DNA of 64,000 bases, taken from the NCBI GenBank assembly GCA_018267365.1, contig JAFDYQ010000005.1, positions 1 through 64,000 of the forward strand, in the 5' to 3' direction. The notes beneath the pieces are model-generated. The model made no database searches. It worked only from the letters and a program-made list of their open reading frames with translations, and was not told the DNA's origin. Source of the stretch: Bacteroidota bacterium (GTDB taxonomy: Bacteria; Bacteroidota; Bacteroidia; Chitinophagales; LD1). Below are positions 33,406 to 42,429 of this stretch, piece after piece. Each line of letters begins with the position of its first letter. Within the stretch, counting starts at the first letter, position 1. The translations under genes were made by a program, and so were the position numbers.

Positions 33406-34416
33406 TTATAGCAAACCTTTCAGCACGGCTATCTTCCGCTCGCTCTCCAGCCATTCCTGCTGCGGGTCGCTATCACCAGTGATACCGCAGCCGGCATAGA
33501 ATATCAGCTGCTTTGGCGTCACCTCCATACAGCGCAGATTGACGAAAAGGTCCGTGCGGCCATTGCGGTTGACGGGGCCCAGGTAGCCAGCATAGAAACG
33601 GCGGTCAAAGCCCTCCTTCTGCTGAATGTACTTCACGGACTTTGCCTGCGGGATGCCGGATACCGCAGGCGTAGGATGCAAGGTCTTCACGACTTGTTGC
33701 CATACGTCGGCCTGCATTGATTTGGCTGTAAAGGTAGTGAGCAGATGTTTGAGGCTACCGGCCTCACTTGTGACAGGCCCACGGACTTTGATAGCTTTAT
33801 CAGATATGGCGTCGAGCTTCCGGCGGATAAAGTCGGTGACGATGGCCTGCTCCTCTTTTTCCTTGTCGCCCCACGGAGATGCATCAGACACAGCCTTGGT
33901 CCCAGCCAGCGAATAGGTGGTCAGCTGGTCGCCCTTTTGCGCAGCCAGTATCTCAGGACTCGCACCGATCCACATACCCACGCCAGGTATCATGGTGAGT
34001 GAAACAAAAGCAGCCGGATAGGCGCTGCATAGTTTATCAAAGAAAGCAGGCGCCTCAAACCCGGAAGCCTTTGCTACAAGCAGCGCACGTGCCGCTACTA
34101 TTTTGCCGTATGCGCCGGAGCGAATGTCTATAGTGATATTTTTGACCAGCCGTATGAAAGAAGCCTTCGTTGCTGCCTTTTGCTTTACGACAGGAAGAGG
34201 CTGTATCGTCTTGGCACTTCCCGCTACAATGTAATAAGGTTTAATACCGGGATCGAATGGCGCAAAGGCAAAAGCCTCTTGCCCATTTTTCAGCTTTCTC
34301 ACTACACCACCTGTGATGTAATGCACACTGCGCGTACCGGGCAGGCGGTAGAGCGCCAGCGCCCGGCCACTGGCTAGCGCCTCGTGATAGAGTGTGGATG
34401 TATCTTTGCGCGCCAA
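33406..34416 (-). CDS. menF: Isochorismate synthase (chorismate-binding family)
   Basis: A 336-residue enzyme of the anthranilate/isochorismate synthase superfamily: FVSLTMIPGVGMWIGASPE, the TYSLAGTK motif, HLLTTFTAKS, and the final PQQEWLESERKIAVL. It is somewhat short at the N-terminus versus typical MenF, as is usual in Bacteroidota. First gene of the menF-menD-menB set. Confidence 0.92.
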   Translation of the reverse strand: MARKDTSTLYHEALASGRALALYRLPGTRSVHYITGGVVRKLKNGQEAFAFAPFDPGIKPYYIVAGSAKTIQPLPVVKQKAATKASFIRLVKNITIDIRSGAYGKIVAARALLVAKASGFEAPAFFDKLCSAYPAAFVSLTMIPGVGMWIGASPEILAAQKGDQLTTYSLAGTKAVSDASPWGDKEKEEQAIVTDFIRRKLDAISDKAIKVRGPVTSEAGSLKHLLTTFTAKSMQADVWQQVVKTLHPTPAVSGIPQAKSVKYIQQKEGFDRRFYAGYLGPVNRNGRTDLFVNLRCMEVTPKQLIFYAGCGITGDSDPQQEWLESERKIAVLKGLL

Positions 34417-34516
34417 AGCTGTTAATGCTTATCTAAAATCATATCTTCACCACGAAAGTATTTAAAAATAAGACTCGGGAAATACCTCTCAAACCTATAG
34501 ACCGCAGCCATACTTT

Positions 34517-35137
34517 ATGATCGAGAAAGAACTCTACTTCATCCGCCACGGGCAGACCGACCACAATAAAAAAGGCATCGTGCAGGGCAAAGGTGTCAAC
34601 CTACCCCTCAACGAACTAGGCCAGAGGCAGGCCCGCGGCTTTTTTGAGATGTACAAAGGGGTGCAGTTTGACAAGATCTACACCTCTACCCTGCTTCGGG
34701 CGCAGGAGACGGTCTATCCCTTCCGCGAGCTGGGCTATGAATTTGAGCCAAGACCAGAACTGGATGAGATCAGCTGGGGTGATATGGAGGGCAATGCCGC
34801 TGTGATGGAGAATAGCGATGACTTTCGCAACCTGACCGATCAATGGAAAGCAGGCAATGACTATGCGAAACCCCACGGCGGCGAGAGTCCGCATGACGTG
34901 CAGACGCGCCAGCTGCGCTTCATAGAGCACATGAAAGGGCAGGCAGACAAAAAGATCCTGGTCTCAATGCACGGCCGTGCTATACGCTGTATGATGTGCA
35001 CGCTGACAGGCACTCCACTGAAAAACATGGAGGATTTCCCGCACGTAAATCTGTCTCTTTACAAAGTTAATCTTCTGGCAGGCGGCAAGTTTGAGATCGA
35101 GAAGTTTAACGACACGGCTCACCTCGAAAATATCTAG
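34517..35137 (+). CDS. Histidine phosphatase (phosphoglycerate-mutase-like)
   Basis: A 206-residue enzyme. The catalytic RHG box is in YFIRHGQTDHNKKG and the second His in SMHGRAIRCMMCTL. Members include cofactor-dependent phosphoglycerate mutase, CobC-like and general phosphatases; the true substrate cannot be set here. Its stop lies three bases from the gldC stop on the other strand. Confidence 0.9.
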   Translation: MIEKELYFIRHGQTDHNKKGIVQGKGVNLPLNELGQRQARGFFEMYKGVQFDKIYTSTLLRAQETVYPFRELGYEFEPRPELDEISWGDMEGNAAVMENSDDFRNLTDQWKAGNDYAKPHGGESPHDVQTRQLRFIEHMKGQADKKILVSMHGRAIRCMMCTLTGTPLKNMEDFPHVNLSLYKVNLLAGGKFEIEKFNDTAHLENI

Positions 35138-35140
35138 CGA

Positions 35141-35494
35141 TCAGCCTCTGGTATTTTCCCAGTCTGCAGTTTTCTTGGCCAGCTGCTCTGCAAAGGCTTT
35201 GACCTCCTCTTTTACGTAGGGATTCTTCGTCGCCTTGTGATATGACTCTGCCATAGACAGCAGTGTCTGAAAGAAATGAGAATGCATCTCATCAGTGGTC
35301 ATCTCATTGGTCCAAAGGTCTATTTTGAGGGTCTCCTTGCTGGCAGCATCCCAGATAGATACCATGATAGACTTACAGTCGCGCAGCTCCTGTGTTTTGG
35401 TGTCAGTAGCCTGCCACTTGATATCTATCGGTACATTCTGCTCGTCGAGGCCTACTTTAAATCTTATTTCTGATTGCTTGGTGATCTTAGACAT
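35141..35494 (-). CDS. gldC: Gliding motility protein GldC
   Basis: A 117-residue protein matching GldC: MSKITKQSEIRFKVGLDEQN, MVSIWDAASKETLKIDLWT, TDEMHSHFFQTL and YHKATKN. GldC is an accessory of Bacteroidota gliding/T9SS systems. The thioredoxin-family gene lies 42 bases upstream on the same strand. Confidence 0.9.
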   Translation of the reverse strand: MSKITKQSEIRFKVGLDEQNVPIDIKWQATDTKTQELRDCKSIMVSIWDAASKETLKIDLWTNEMTTDEMHSHFFQTLLSMAESYHKATKNPYVKEEVKAFAEQLAKKTADWENTRG

Positions 35495-35536
35495 TCTTAA
35501 TTATTTATCGGGGCTGATACAGACCTATTCTGTTTA

Positions 35537-36157
35537 TCAACCATTCCATTTCTTGACCAAATCTATAAATTCCTCCTGTATAGAGCGGGTAGCATCCTGC
35601 CCATACCAAGCGTGTATCATGCGCACCTTGTCTCCAAAAGTAATATCCGTACGGTCCTTATTTTCCATCACGATCTGCTGCAGGATTTGAGGCCGTGGCC
35701 CCCAGGTACCCAGCTCCTCTCTGGTCCCTGTACGGAGGCAGATCAGCTTTGGTATAGAGCGGCTGCCACCCGTCGTGTAGTGATCCAGTACATCGGGGTG
35801 AGAGTCACTCTGGAGCACGCGAAAATCTATACTGTCACTACACGTCGAGAAAGTATACAGCGCCGCTATCTCCTGTGATACATCACCGCACCAGGGTTCA
35901 GCCAGTACTACCCATATCCAGTGATCCTTCACAGCGCTGAGCTGGTTATAAAGCTTAGACTCTATATTTATGTTTGCCAGCACATGATCCATGCGCTTCA
36001 GGTTATCGCCTGTATAGCGCAGCATCTTCTCCTGTCGGTAGAGCTCCGGGCGGTCCGGTCCATCCACATAGCGTCTGACGAGCGCATAATACTGCTCCCA
36101 GCTCAAAGACTGTGAGAGTAGTTCCTGAGTTATATAGCTTGTCATGTGAGGGGTCAA
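35537..36157 (-). CDS. Thioredoxin-fold protein
   Basis: A 206-residue protein with no signal peptide. The active-site position reads EPWCGD (single Cys, followed by G-D rather than C-x-x-C), so it is not a standard disulfide oxidoreductase. It also has the cis-Pro region SIPKLICL. It resembles the 'thioredoxin family' proteins of Bacteroidota with one conserved Cys. A second in-frame ATG lies at 36145. Confidence 0.8.
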   Translation of the reverse strand: MTPHMTSYITQELLSQSLSWEQYYALVRRYVDGPDRPELYRQEKMLRYTGDNLKRMDHVLANINIESKLYNQLSAVKDHWIWVVLAEPWCGDVSQEIAALYTFSTCSDSIDFRVLQSDSHPDVLDHYTTGGSRSIPKLICLRTGTREELGTWGPRPQILQQIVMENKDRTDITFGDKVRMIHAWYGQDATRSIQEEFIDLVKKWNG

Positions 36158-36292
36158 AAATAAAGTATTTTAAAATAGTCCTATACTTATAGTACTGTTC
36201 TTTCAGTATCTCCTTTCTCTTAAAATTTTACAACCCGAACTTGTAAATGCCGGCATAGTCGTACCTTGCACCCGCTAAACACCACCATTATT

Positions 36293-37150
36293 ATGCTGAG
36301 AGTAGACTGGACCAAATTTGAGACCTATAGCGAGCCGGTTGCGATCATTATCATCTCATATGCCATAGCCAAGCTCCTGAGTCTTCTCATACGCAGGTAT
36401 ATCCGCAAGTCGGCCAATGTGATGCACTTTGACCCGACCAATTACAACTTCCTGCAAAATGCGGTCAGCTTTATCGTATTCATCTGCGCCACCCTGTATA
36501 TCTTCTGGCGGATACCTACCCTACACAGTTTTGGCAAAACACTCTTTGCCGGTGCGGGTATAGCGGCCGCCATCATCGGTTTTGCATCGCAGGAGGCTTT
36601 CTCCAATATCATCAGTGGGGTCTTCATAGTGATCTTCAAGCCATTCAGCGTGGGTGACTACATCAAGCTACTGACCAGCAATCAGATAGGCATAGTGGAG
36701 GACATCACGATCCGTCATACCATTATCAAGAGCATAGAGAACCGGCGCATCGTGATACCTAACTCTGTGATCAGCCGGGAGGCAATACTGAATAGCACGA
36801 TCAAAGACCCTAGGGTGATGTTTAACCTCGAGGTAGTAGTGGTGTACGAGAGCAATATAGACCGGGCTTTGGAGATCATGCGGGAGGAGCCTCTGAAACA
36901 CCCTGACTTTATAGATGGTCGTACAGAGGCTAAAAAGCGAGAGAATTATCCCATTGTAGTCTCCAAAGTAGTAGCTCTGGAGGATAATGGCGTACGCTGC
37001 CGGGCCTATGTCTGGGCACCAAACAATGATGCGGCCTTTGAAATGAAGTGCGATCTGCTCAAAGCCCTCAAAGACCGTTTTGACCAGGAAGACATACAAA
37101 TATCTCATGCTCAGCGCCTAATGGGACTAAATACCAAGAAAGCATTGTAA
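36293..37150 (+). CDS. MscS-family mechanosensitive channel
   Basis: A 285-residue protein with three N-terminal membrane helices. The third is the Gly/Ala-rich pore helix (LFAGAGIAAAIIGFASQEAF), followed by the beta domain start FKPFSVGDYIKL. This is the MscS core. ATG 36293 starts just before helix 1; the longer frame begins with TTG. Confidence 0.9.
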   Translation: MLRVDWTKFETYSEPVAIIIISYAIAKLLSLLIRRYIRKSANVMHFDPTNYNFLQNAVSFIVFICATLYIFWRIPTLHSFGKTLFAGAGIAAAIIGFASQEAFSNIISGVFIVIFKPFSVGDYIKLLTSNQIGIVEDITIRHTIIKSIENRRIVIPNSVISREAILNSTIKDPRVMFNLEVVVVYESNIDRALEIMREEPLKHPDFIDGRTEAKKRENYPIVVSKVVALEDNGVRCRAYVWAPNNDAAFEMKCDLLKALKDRFDQEDIQISHAQRLMGLNTKKAL

Positions 37151-37244
37151 CATCCCTGCGGATAAAACGTAAGAAACTGTGGACAACTTCGTCCAAACTG
37201 CTGACACCTCCCGCACCCTCTTTTCGTAAAAAACGATTAAAACG

Positions 37245-37664
37245 ATGAATATGCGTGCGATCATCAGTATCCTGTTGTGGGCTTCTATTTTGGCGGCGTT
37301 GGCTCTGCTGAGCAGCTGCTCCAAGAGGAATAGCCACACTTTCAACCTGTACTTCTACACGACCAATGCTACCATGCCGAAGGTATACGTGATACAAAAC
37401 GGCAAGAATATGGGCCAGGTACCGGTATTAGAATCGGATCCCGCAGGTGTAGATTCTGCACAGCAGCTTATGATATCTACACGTGATGCATCTACAGAAA
37501 TAGACCTGGCGGATGCTCAGGGTCATGTAGTAGAGATGATCACCTACAAATTTCATGACGATGGCTCATACAAGGAAGGTGGCGGCGGCTACTTGCTTTA
37601 TGACACGTGGCAGAAACAGCCATACAATCTGCTGCTGCGTATGAACGGACAGTTTAAGCTATAG
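37245..37664 (+). CDS. Lipoprotein of unknown function
   Basis: A 139-residue protein with signal peptide and lipobox LSSC (Cys25). The mature part is beta-rich with Tyr/Gly-containing strands (FNLYFYTTNATMPKVYVI, GGGGYLLYDTW). No family recognised. Its stop is two bases from the purM stop on the other strand. Confidence 0.75.
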   Translation: MNMRAIISILLWASILAALALLSSCSKRNSHTFNLYFYTTNATMPKVYVIQNGKNMGQVPVLESDPAGVDSAQQLMISTRDASTEIDLADAQGHVVEMITYKFHDDGSYKEGGGGYLLYDTWQKQPYNLLLRMNGQFKL

Positions 37665-37666
37665 GT

Positions 37667-38833
37667 CTATTCATATAGGAAAGCTCCGTGAGGCGTTTCT
37701 AAAACTACCTGATTGCCGGCAGAAGCCTCTACATGCCCTATCACCTGCCCATCTACGCCAAATGAACGCGCAATATCTATCACCGTTTGCGCATCCTGCT
37801 CATCTATATATATCTCCAGACGTGTACCGCAGTTGAGTACTTTATACATTTCTTTCCATCCTGTGCCGGATTCGGATTGTATCATGTCAAACAGCGGTGC
37901 TACCGGTAGCAGATTATCTTTCACGATACGCAGGCCCTCGATGTAGTGCAGCACTTTGGTATGTGCGCCGCCGGTACAGTTGATCAGGCCATGTATGCGG
38001 CCTGGTATCTCGCGCAGCAGCTTTTGTATCACGGGCGCATAAGTCCGTGTAGGTGATAGGAGCGCCTGGCCTACATTCAGCGGCGTACCGTCCAGCGGAT
38101 CGGTAACCCGCTTAGAGCCGGAGTAGACTAGCGCAGCATCTATGTTTTGATCAAAAGTTTCTGGGTACTTCTCTGCATAATACTTGCTCAGTACATCGTG
38201 GCGCGCTGAGGTCAGGCCATTGCTGGAGATGCCGGAGTTATACTGGCGCTCGTAACTAGCCTGTCCGTAGGAGGAGAGGCCGACGATCACCTGGCCGGGT
38301 TTTATATTCTGTGTCAGTACGAGCTCACTGCGCTTCAGGCGCACCGTCATAGCAGCATCTACCGTCACTGTTTTTACTATATCGCCGAGGTCGGCAGTCT
38401 CGCCACCCATCAATTGTATTTGCACACCGGTCTCATTCATCAGGTCAAGAAACTCCTGCGTACCGGCTATGATCTCAGCTATCACCTCGCCGGGTATGTA
38501 GTTCTTGTTGCGGTTGATGACGGAGGTGAGCAGGAAGCGGTCAGTCGCACCTATGCAGAGCAGGTCATCCAGGTTCATGACTATAGCATCCTGCGCTATG
38601 CCGCGCCAGACTGAGATATCGCCGGTCTCGCGCCAGTAGAGGTAGGCCAGGATAGACTTGGTACCCGAGCCATCTGCGCTCATTACATTGCACCACTGCT
38701 CATCACCGCCCAGGTAGTCCGGATATATCTTGCAAAAAGCCTTTGGGTACAGGCCGTGGTACAGGTGCTTTACGGCTGCGTGAACGTCCTCTTTGCTGGC
38801 AGATACGCCCCGCTGCAGATATTTGTCATCCAT
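37667..38833 (-). CDS. purM: Phosphoribosylformylglycinamidine cyclo-ligase (AIR synthase)
   Basis: A 388-residue PurM-family enzyme of purine synthesis. ATP-site residues are in SADGSGTKSI, MNLDDLLCIGA and MGGETADLGD, with a later GLINCTGGAHTKVL region. It is longer than E. coli PurM (345) and has the Bacteroidota form of the N-terminus (YLQRGVSASKEDVH). It makes AIR from FGAM. Confidence 0.9.
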   Translation of the reverse strand: MDDKYLQRGVSASKEDVHAAVKHLYHGLYPKAFCKIYPDYLGGDEQWCNVMSADGSGTKSILAYLYWRETGDISVWRGIAQDAIVMNLDDLLCIGATDRFLLTSVINRNKNYIPGEVIAEIIAGTQEFLDLMNETGVQIQLMGGETADLGDIVKTVTVDAAMTVRLKRSELVLTQNIKPGQVIVGLSSYGQASYERQYNSGISSNGLTSARHDVLSKYYAEKYPETFDQNIDAALVYSGSKRVTDPLDGTPLNVGQALLSPTRTYAPVIQKLLREIPGRIHGLINCTGGAHTKVLHYIEGLRIVKDNLLPVAPLFDMIQSESGTGWKEMYKVLNCGTRLEIYIDEQDAQTVIDIARSFGVDGQVIGHVEASAGNQVVLETPHGAFLYE

Positions 38834-38852
38834 GTGCGCTTATCTATATTTG
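38822..38852 (+). promoter_or_regulatory. Bacteroidota-type promoter for TPR gene
   Basis: TTTG (38822-38825), 19 bases of spacer, then TATATTTG (38845-38852). This is a full match to the TTTG / TAnnTTTG consensus, 52 bases before the ATG at 38905. It overlaps the start codon of the divergent purM gene. Confidence 0.65.
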
Positions 38853-38904
38853 AGCGAGCCAAAGAAACGGACAAAAAACGATAATCATAAAAGCTTTCAT
38901 CCAC

Positions 38905-39762
38905 ATGCAGGAGCTACCTGATTTTGATACCCTTTGGAACTATGCCGATCCGGTCGCTACAGAGCTGAAATTTCGCCATATACTGGATACGGAGCCTACT
39001 CTGACCGATCTCTCCTACCATCTCCAACTCCTCACTCAGCTGGCGCGCACCTACAGCCTACGCAGGATGTTTGACGAGTCTCAGAATATACTGGACGAGG
39101 TGCGATCCGCCCTGGGCGATGAGCCCAGCCCAGAGCAGGTACGCTACTATCTGGAGCAGGGCCGTGTGTATAATTCATCGGGAGATAAGCCCCGTGCACG
39201 CGAGGAGTTTGAGAAAGCGCTGGCCATGTCTGAGTCTGTGAGCGCGGACTTTCACACCGTAGATACGCTGCATATGCTGGCCATCGTATCAAAACCCGAT
39301 GAGGCGATAGAGTGGAACAAGAGGGCGATGCTGAAAGCCGAGTCCTCCCCAGATGAGCGCGCGCAAAGCTGGCTCGGATCCCTGTACAATAACCTCGGCT
39401 GGTCTTATTATGGCAAGAAAGACTTTGCTGCGGCGCTTGACATCTTCCGCAAAGGACTGGACTGGCAGCTGGCCAAAGGCCGCGTAAAACAAGCTAGCAT
39501 AGCCAAATGGTCGGTGGCCCGTACCCTGCGCGCCATGGGTAAAGTAGAAGACGCGCTGGACCTCCAGCTCGAGTTGGAGCAAGAGAACAAAGACTCTGAT
39601 GGCTACAACTATGAGGAGATAGCAGAATGCCTAGTGGAGTTAAACCGTAAGGAAGAGGCTAAACCGTATTTTGCCAGAGCATACGACGCACTGAAGGATG
39701 ACCTATACCTGAAAAGCTCGGAGCCGGAAAGATTGAAAAGATTGGAGAAGCTGTCAAGGTGA
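38905..39762 (+). CDS. Tetratricopeptide-repeat protein
   Basis: A 285-residue soluble protein of helical repeats, with TPR-type pairs such as ARTYSLRRMFDESQNILDEV, GRVYNSSGDKPRAREEFEKA, NNLGWSYYGKKDFAAALDIF and IAECLVELNRKEEAKPYFAR. No signal peptide. A protein-protein scaffold; partner unknown. A good promoter precedes it. Its stop TGA abuts the macro-domain gene's stop. Confidence 0.85.
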   Translation: MQELPDFDTLWNYADPVATELKFRHILDTEPTLTDLSYHLQLLTQLARTYSLRRMFDESQNILDEVRSALGDEPSPEQVRYYLEQGRVYNSSGDKPRAREEFEKALAMSESVSADFHTVDTLHMLAIVSKPDEAIEWNKRAMLKAESSPDERAQSWLGSLYNNLGWSYYGKKDFAAALDIFRKGLDWQLAKGRVKQASIAKWSVARTLRAMGKVEDALDLQLELEQENKDSDGYNYEEIAECLVELNRKEEAKPYFARAYDALKDDLYLKSSEPERLKRLEKLSR

Positions 39763-40293
39763 TCACAGTGCGAGCAATAGCTGCTCGTATATACTGTGGT
39801 TGATAGCGTCAAAGGCCACGAAAGTTACTTTCTCAATACTCTTTTCTTGTTTCAGAAAATCGGAAACAGTGCTTAGTGCTATTGCAGCTGCCTTATCTTT
39901 AGGAAAATGATAAATACCTGTACTAATTCCAGGGAAGGCAATTGTCTTTACTTCATTCTCGACGGCCAGTCGCAAACTATTGTGATAAGCTCTTTGCAAA
40001 AGCGTCTCCTCCCCTTTGCCACCCCCATTCCAGACAGGGCCTACCGTATGTATCACGTATCTGGCAGGCAATCTGCCCGCTGTAGTGATCACTGCTTCCC
40101 CCACAGCGCAGCCACCCTGCCGGTTTCTGATCCTTATGCACTCCTCAAGTATTTCTTTGCCACCGGCGCGGTGAATAGCTCCATCCACACCACCACCTCC
40201 TAGCAGGGAAGTATTGGCAGCATTGACTATAGCATCTGCAGATACTTTAGTGATGTCACCATGCAGGAGTACTATCTTGTCTTTGTAGTTCAT
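39763..40293 (-). CDS. Macro-domain ADP-ribose hydrolase (O-acetyl-ADP-ribose deacetylase type)
   Basis: A 176-residue macro domain: [34 protein letters not shown] and [17 protein letters not shown]. MacroD/YmdB-type enzymes remove ADP-ribose from proteins or hydrolyse O-acetyl-ADP-ribose. It is three bases from the upstream DAHP synthase gene, so probably co-transcribed. Confidence 0.92.
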   Translation of the reverse strand: MNYKDKIVLLHGDITKVSADAIVNAANTSLLGGGGVDGAIHRAGGKEILEECIRIRNRQGGCAVGEAVITTAGRLPARYVIHTVGPVWNGGGKGEETLLQRAYHNSLRLAVENEVKTIAFPGISTGIYHFPKDKAAAIALSTVSDFLKQEKSIEKVTFVAFDAINHSIYEQLLLAL

Positions 40294-40295
40294 GG

Positions 40296-41294
40296 TTATA
40301 CGATCTTCCTGCCCACAGCATTTGCCACTGCATCCATACTCTTGTACAGCGCGCGAAACTGCTCAAAGTTGAGCTGCTGGTCTGCGTCTGACTTGGCTAC
40401 TTTAGGATTAGGGTGCGTCTCTATAAGGAGGCCATCTATACCCATAGCGATGCAGGCGCGGGAGAGGTCTGCTACGCCGTAGGCATAGCCTATAGCATGG
40501 CTAGGATCAAGGATCACGGGCAGATTGGTATATTGCTTCAGCCAGGCCACACCGCAGAGGTCGAGGGTAAATCGCGTCTTGGTCTCAAAGGTGCGGATGC
40601 CGCGCTCACAGAGCATTACATCAGAGTTGCCGCTGCTGAGTACAAACTCTGCCGCCTGCACAAACTCCTGCAGCGTAGAGCCAAAGCCGCGCTTGATCAG
40701 CACTGCCTTTTTGCTCTTGCCGCACTTGCGTAAAATGCCTTGGTCGTACATGGCCTTGGCACCTATCTGCACGATATCGCTGTATTCTATTACCTCATCT
40801 ACGTGTGTACTATCGCGCACCTCTGTGATGATCTTGAGGCCATATTTGCTACGCATTTTGTCCAGCAGTTTCAGGCCTTCCAGACCCAGCCCTTGAAAAG
40901 TATAAGGTGAAGTCCGCGGTTTGTAAGCGCCTGCACGGAGCACCTTCACACCCAGCTCTACGCAGAGCTGCGAGGCCTGCTCTATCTGCTCCTCGCTCTC
41001 TACAGAGCATGGGCCGGTGATCACGGCGGTGTGATTTGTCTTGCCGCCTATGGCCACGGTGCCGAGGTCTATGGTACGGATGTCTCTGAGGTATTGCTTG
41101 CTGGCCAGCTGTATGTCTGAGTCAGTGGCGTAGGTAGCTTCAGCCACGTCTTTGAGTGCAGCATCTGCCTCCTTTACCTTGGAGGAGGTCACCAGTACGT
41201 ATTGCTTACCATTATGAAAGACGATGGCCTCATACTGGCGGCCTAGTTCTTCAGCTTTTTGCTGATCGATATTACTGTGAAGATGGATGATCAT
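40296..41294 (-). CDS. aroF: 3-deoxy-7-phosphoheptulonate (DAHP) synthase, type I-beta
   Basis: A 332-residue enzyme starting the shikimate pathway. Residues about 1-70 form the ferredoxin-like regulatory domain found in the I-beta subgroup. The barrel shows [41 protein letters not shown] and [12 protein letters not shown], including the metal-binding Cys/His/Glu/Asp set. It makes the chorismate precursor used by menF. Confidence 0.93.
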   Translation of the reverse strand: MIIHLHSNIDQQKAEELGRQYEAIVFHNGKQYVLVTSSKVKEADAALKDVAEATYATDSDIQLASKQYLRDIRTIDLGTVAIGGKTNHTAVITGPCSVESEEQIEQASQLCVELGVKVLRAGAYKPRTSPYTFQGLGLEGLKLLDKMRSKYGLKIITEVRDSTHVDEVIEYSDIVQIGAKAMYDQGILRKCGKSKKAVLIKRGFGSTLQEFVQAAEFVLSSGNSDVMLCERGIRTFETKTRFTLDLCGVAWLKQYTNLPVILDPSHAIGYAYGVADLSRACIAMGIDGLLIETHPNPKVAKSDADQQLNFEQFRALYKSMDAVANAVGRKIV

Positions 41295-41315
41295 TTGATT
41301 GTTTTTGAAGGCCTG

Positions 41316-42317
41316 TCAGCCTCTCGTCAGGTTATTGAGCAGAACGGCACCGAGCAGTTTGCCCTCGCTGTCTACTACCGGCAAAAATAGTATAATGAAA
41401 TTTAGTTCGTTGATCATAGCCAGCATCTGGCCGAGGTCCGCATCACCGCTGATGCGTATGGGATCGGTATTGATCATTTCGCGCACGTCTACGCTCACGA
41501 GATTGTCCAGCTGGCGTATCAGGCCGCGGCGCAGATCAGCATTGCTCACTACGCCTTTGAGATTATTGTGCTCATCTACTATCAAGACAAAGCCTTTGCG
41601 GTGCGATTCAATAGTATGAAGAACGTTTTCAAAGCTAAGATCCTGCTCCTTTAGTACTGGTAGATGCTCTATCGGAGTCATGAAGTCTGATACCTGATAG
41701 CTTCCTACAGGGGGAGTTTTGTAGAAACTCAGCATACCAGATCCTATACTGAAGTGATTCATCAGGAAAGATCCCGATACAATAGAATCAACTCCCAGCA
41801 ATCTCAAAATATATCCCACCTCATCGTTTACTCCGCCATCTACCTGAATTTTCAGGTTAGGATATCTGTTTTTTATCTCTATGATGCGTTTGAAATTCTC
41901 CTTCTGAAAGCTCCCTCCACTGACCCCTGGCGTGGTACACATCAGCATCACATAATCATACCCCTCATCAGGGTCAATGATAGATATCGGCGTACTTGAC
42001 TCTATACCCGTACCGAATTTCGTACCACCTATCTGCAATATATCAATACCTCCAGGCCCAAGTGGTTCCCTTTGCCAAGTGACGTATTCTATCCCCAACT
42101 CTTCTATTTGCGCATTGTACTTCCAGGGGGAATCGGAAATGATATGTAAATCGATTGGGATATTTGTCAAACTACGTATAACCCTGATATCGTCAAAGAC
42201 GGACGGATCATCCCTACAGTCGATATGCAGCATATCCACACCATGCCCACTCAGTTGAGCTACTATTTCGGCTAACGGTTTTTCCCTCTGGGAATAAATG
42301 GAGGCAGATATTTTCAC
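41316..42317 (-). CDS. Ribulose-phosphate-epimerase-like barrel fused to a CBS pair
   Basis: A 333-residue protein starting at GTG 42317 (VKISASIYSQREKPL). Residues about 1-205 are an Rpe-type barrel: HIDCRDD in place of HIDVMDG, DLHII in place of DVHLM, MCTTPGVSGGSF in place of MSVNPGFGGQ, then QVDGGV. The catalytic His/Asp pair is kept, but two of the three conserved Met residues are changed. Residues about 210-333 are a CBS pair (VSDFMTPIEHLP, FVLIVDEHNNLKGVVSNADL, MINTDPIRISGD). GC is visibly lower in the barrel half than in the CBS half. The longer ATG frame would nearly reach the divergent gene's start. Substrate unknown, perhaps a surface-sugar intermediate. Confidence 0.8.
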   Translation of the reverse strand: MKISASIYSQREKPLAEIVAQLSGHGVDMLHIDCRDDPSVFDDIRVIRSLTNIPIDLHIISDSPWKYNAQIEELGIEYVTWQREPLGPGGIDILQIGGTKFGTGIESSTPISIIDPDEGYDYVMLMCTTPGVSGGSFQKENFKRIIEIKNRYPNLKIQVDGGVNDEVGYILRLLGVDSIVSGSFLMNHFSIGSGMLSFYKTPPVGSYQVSDFMTPIEHLPVLKEQDLSFENVLHTIESHRKGFVLIVDEHNNLKGVVSNADLRRGLIRQLDNLVSVDVREMINTDPIRISGDADLGQMLAMINELNFIILFLPVVDSEGKLLGAVLLNNLTRG

Positions 42318-42429
42318 TGATGCAAATTGAAAGTTTTTGGGTGGAAATACAAATGACGGCGCAGTGGTAGCAGCTATACATGAGATAATTGCCCCGGAGA
42401 TGGCTATTTTCACGACTACAATACGCCGC

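Noticed and set aside
37178-37186. TGTGGACAA as a DnaA box on the minus strand
   Set aside because: A single site with one mismatch to the consensus; expected by chance in 64 kb.
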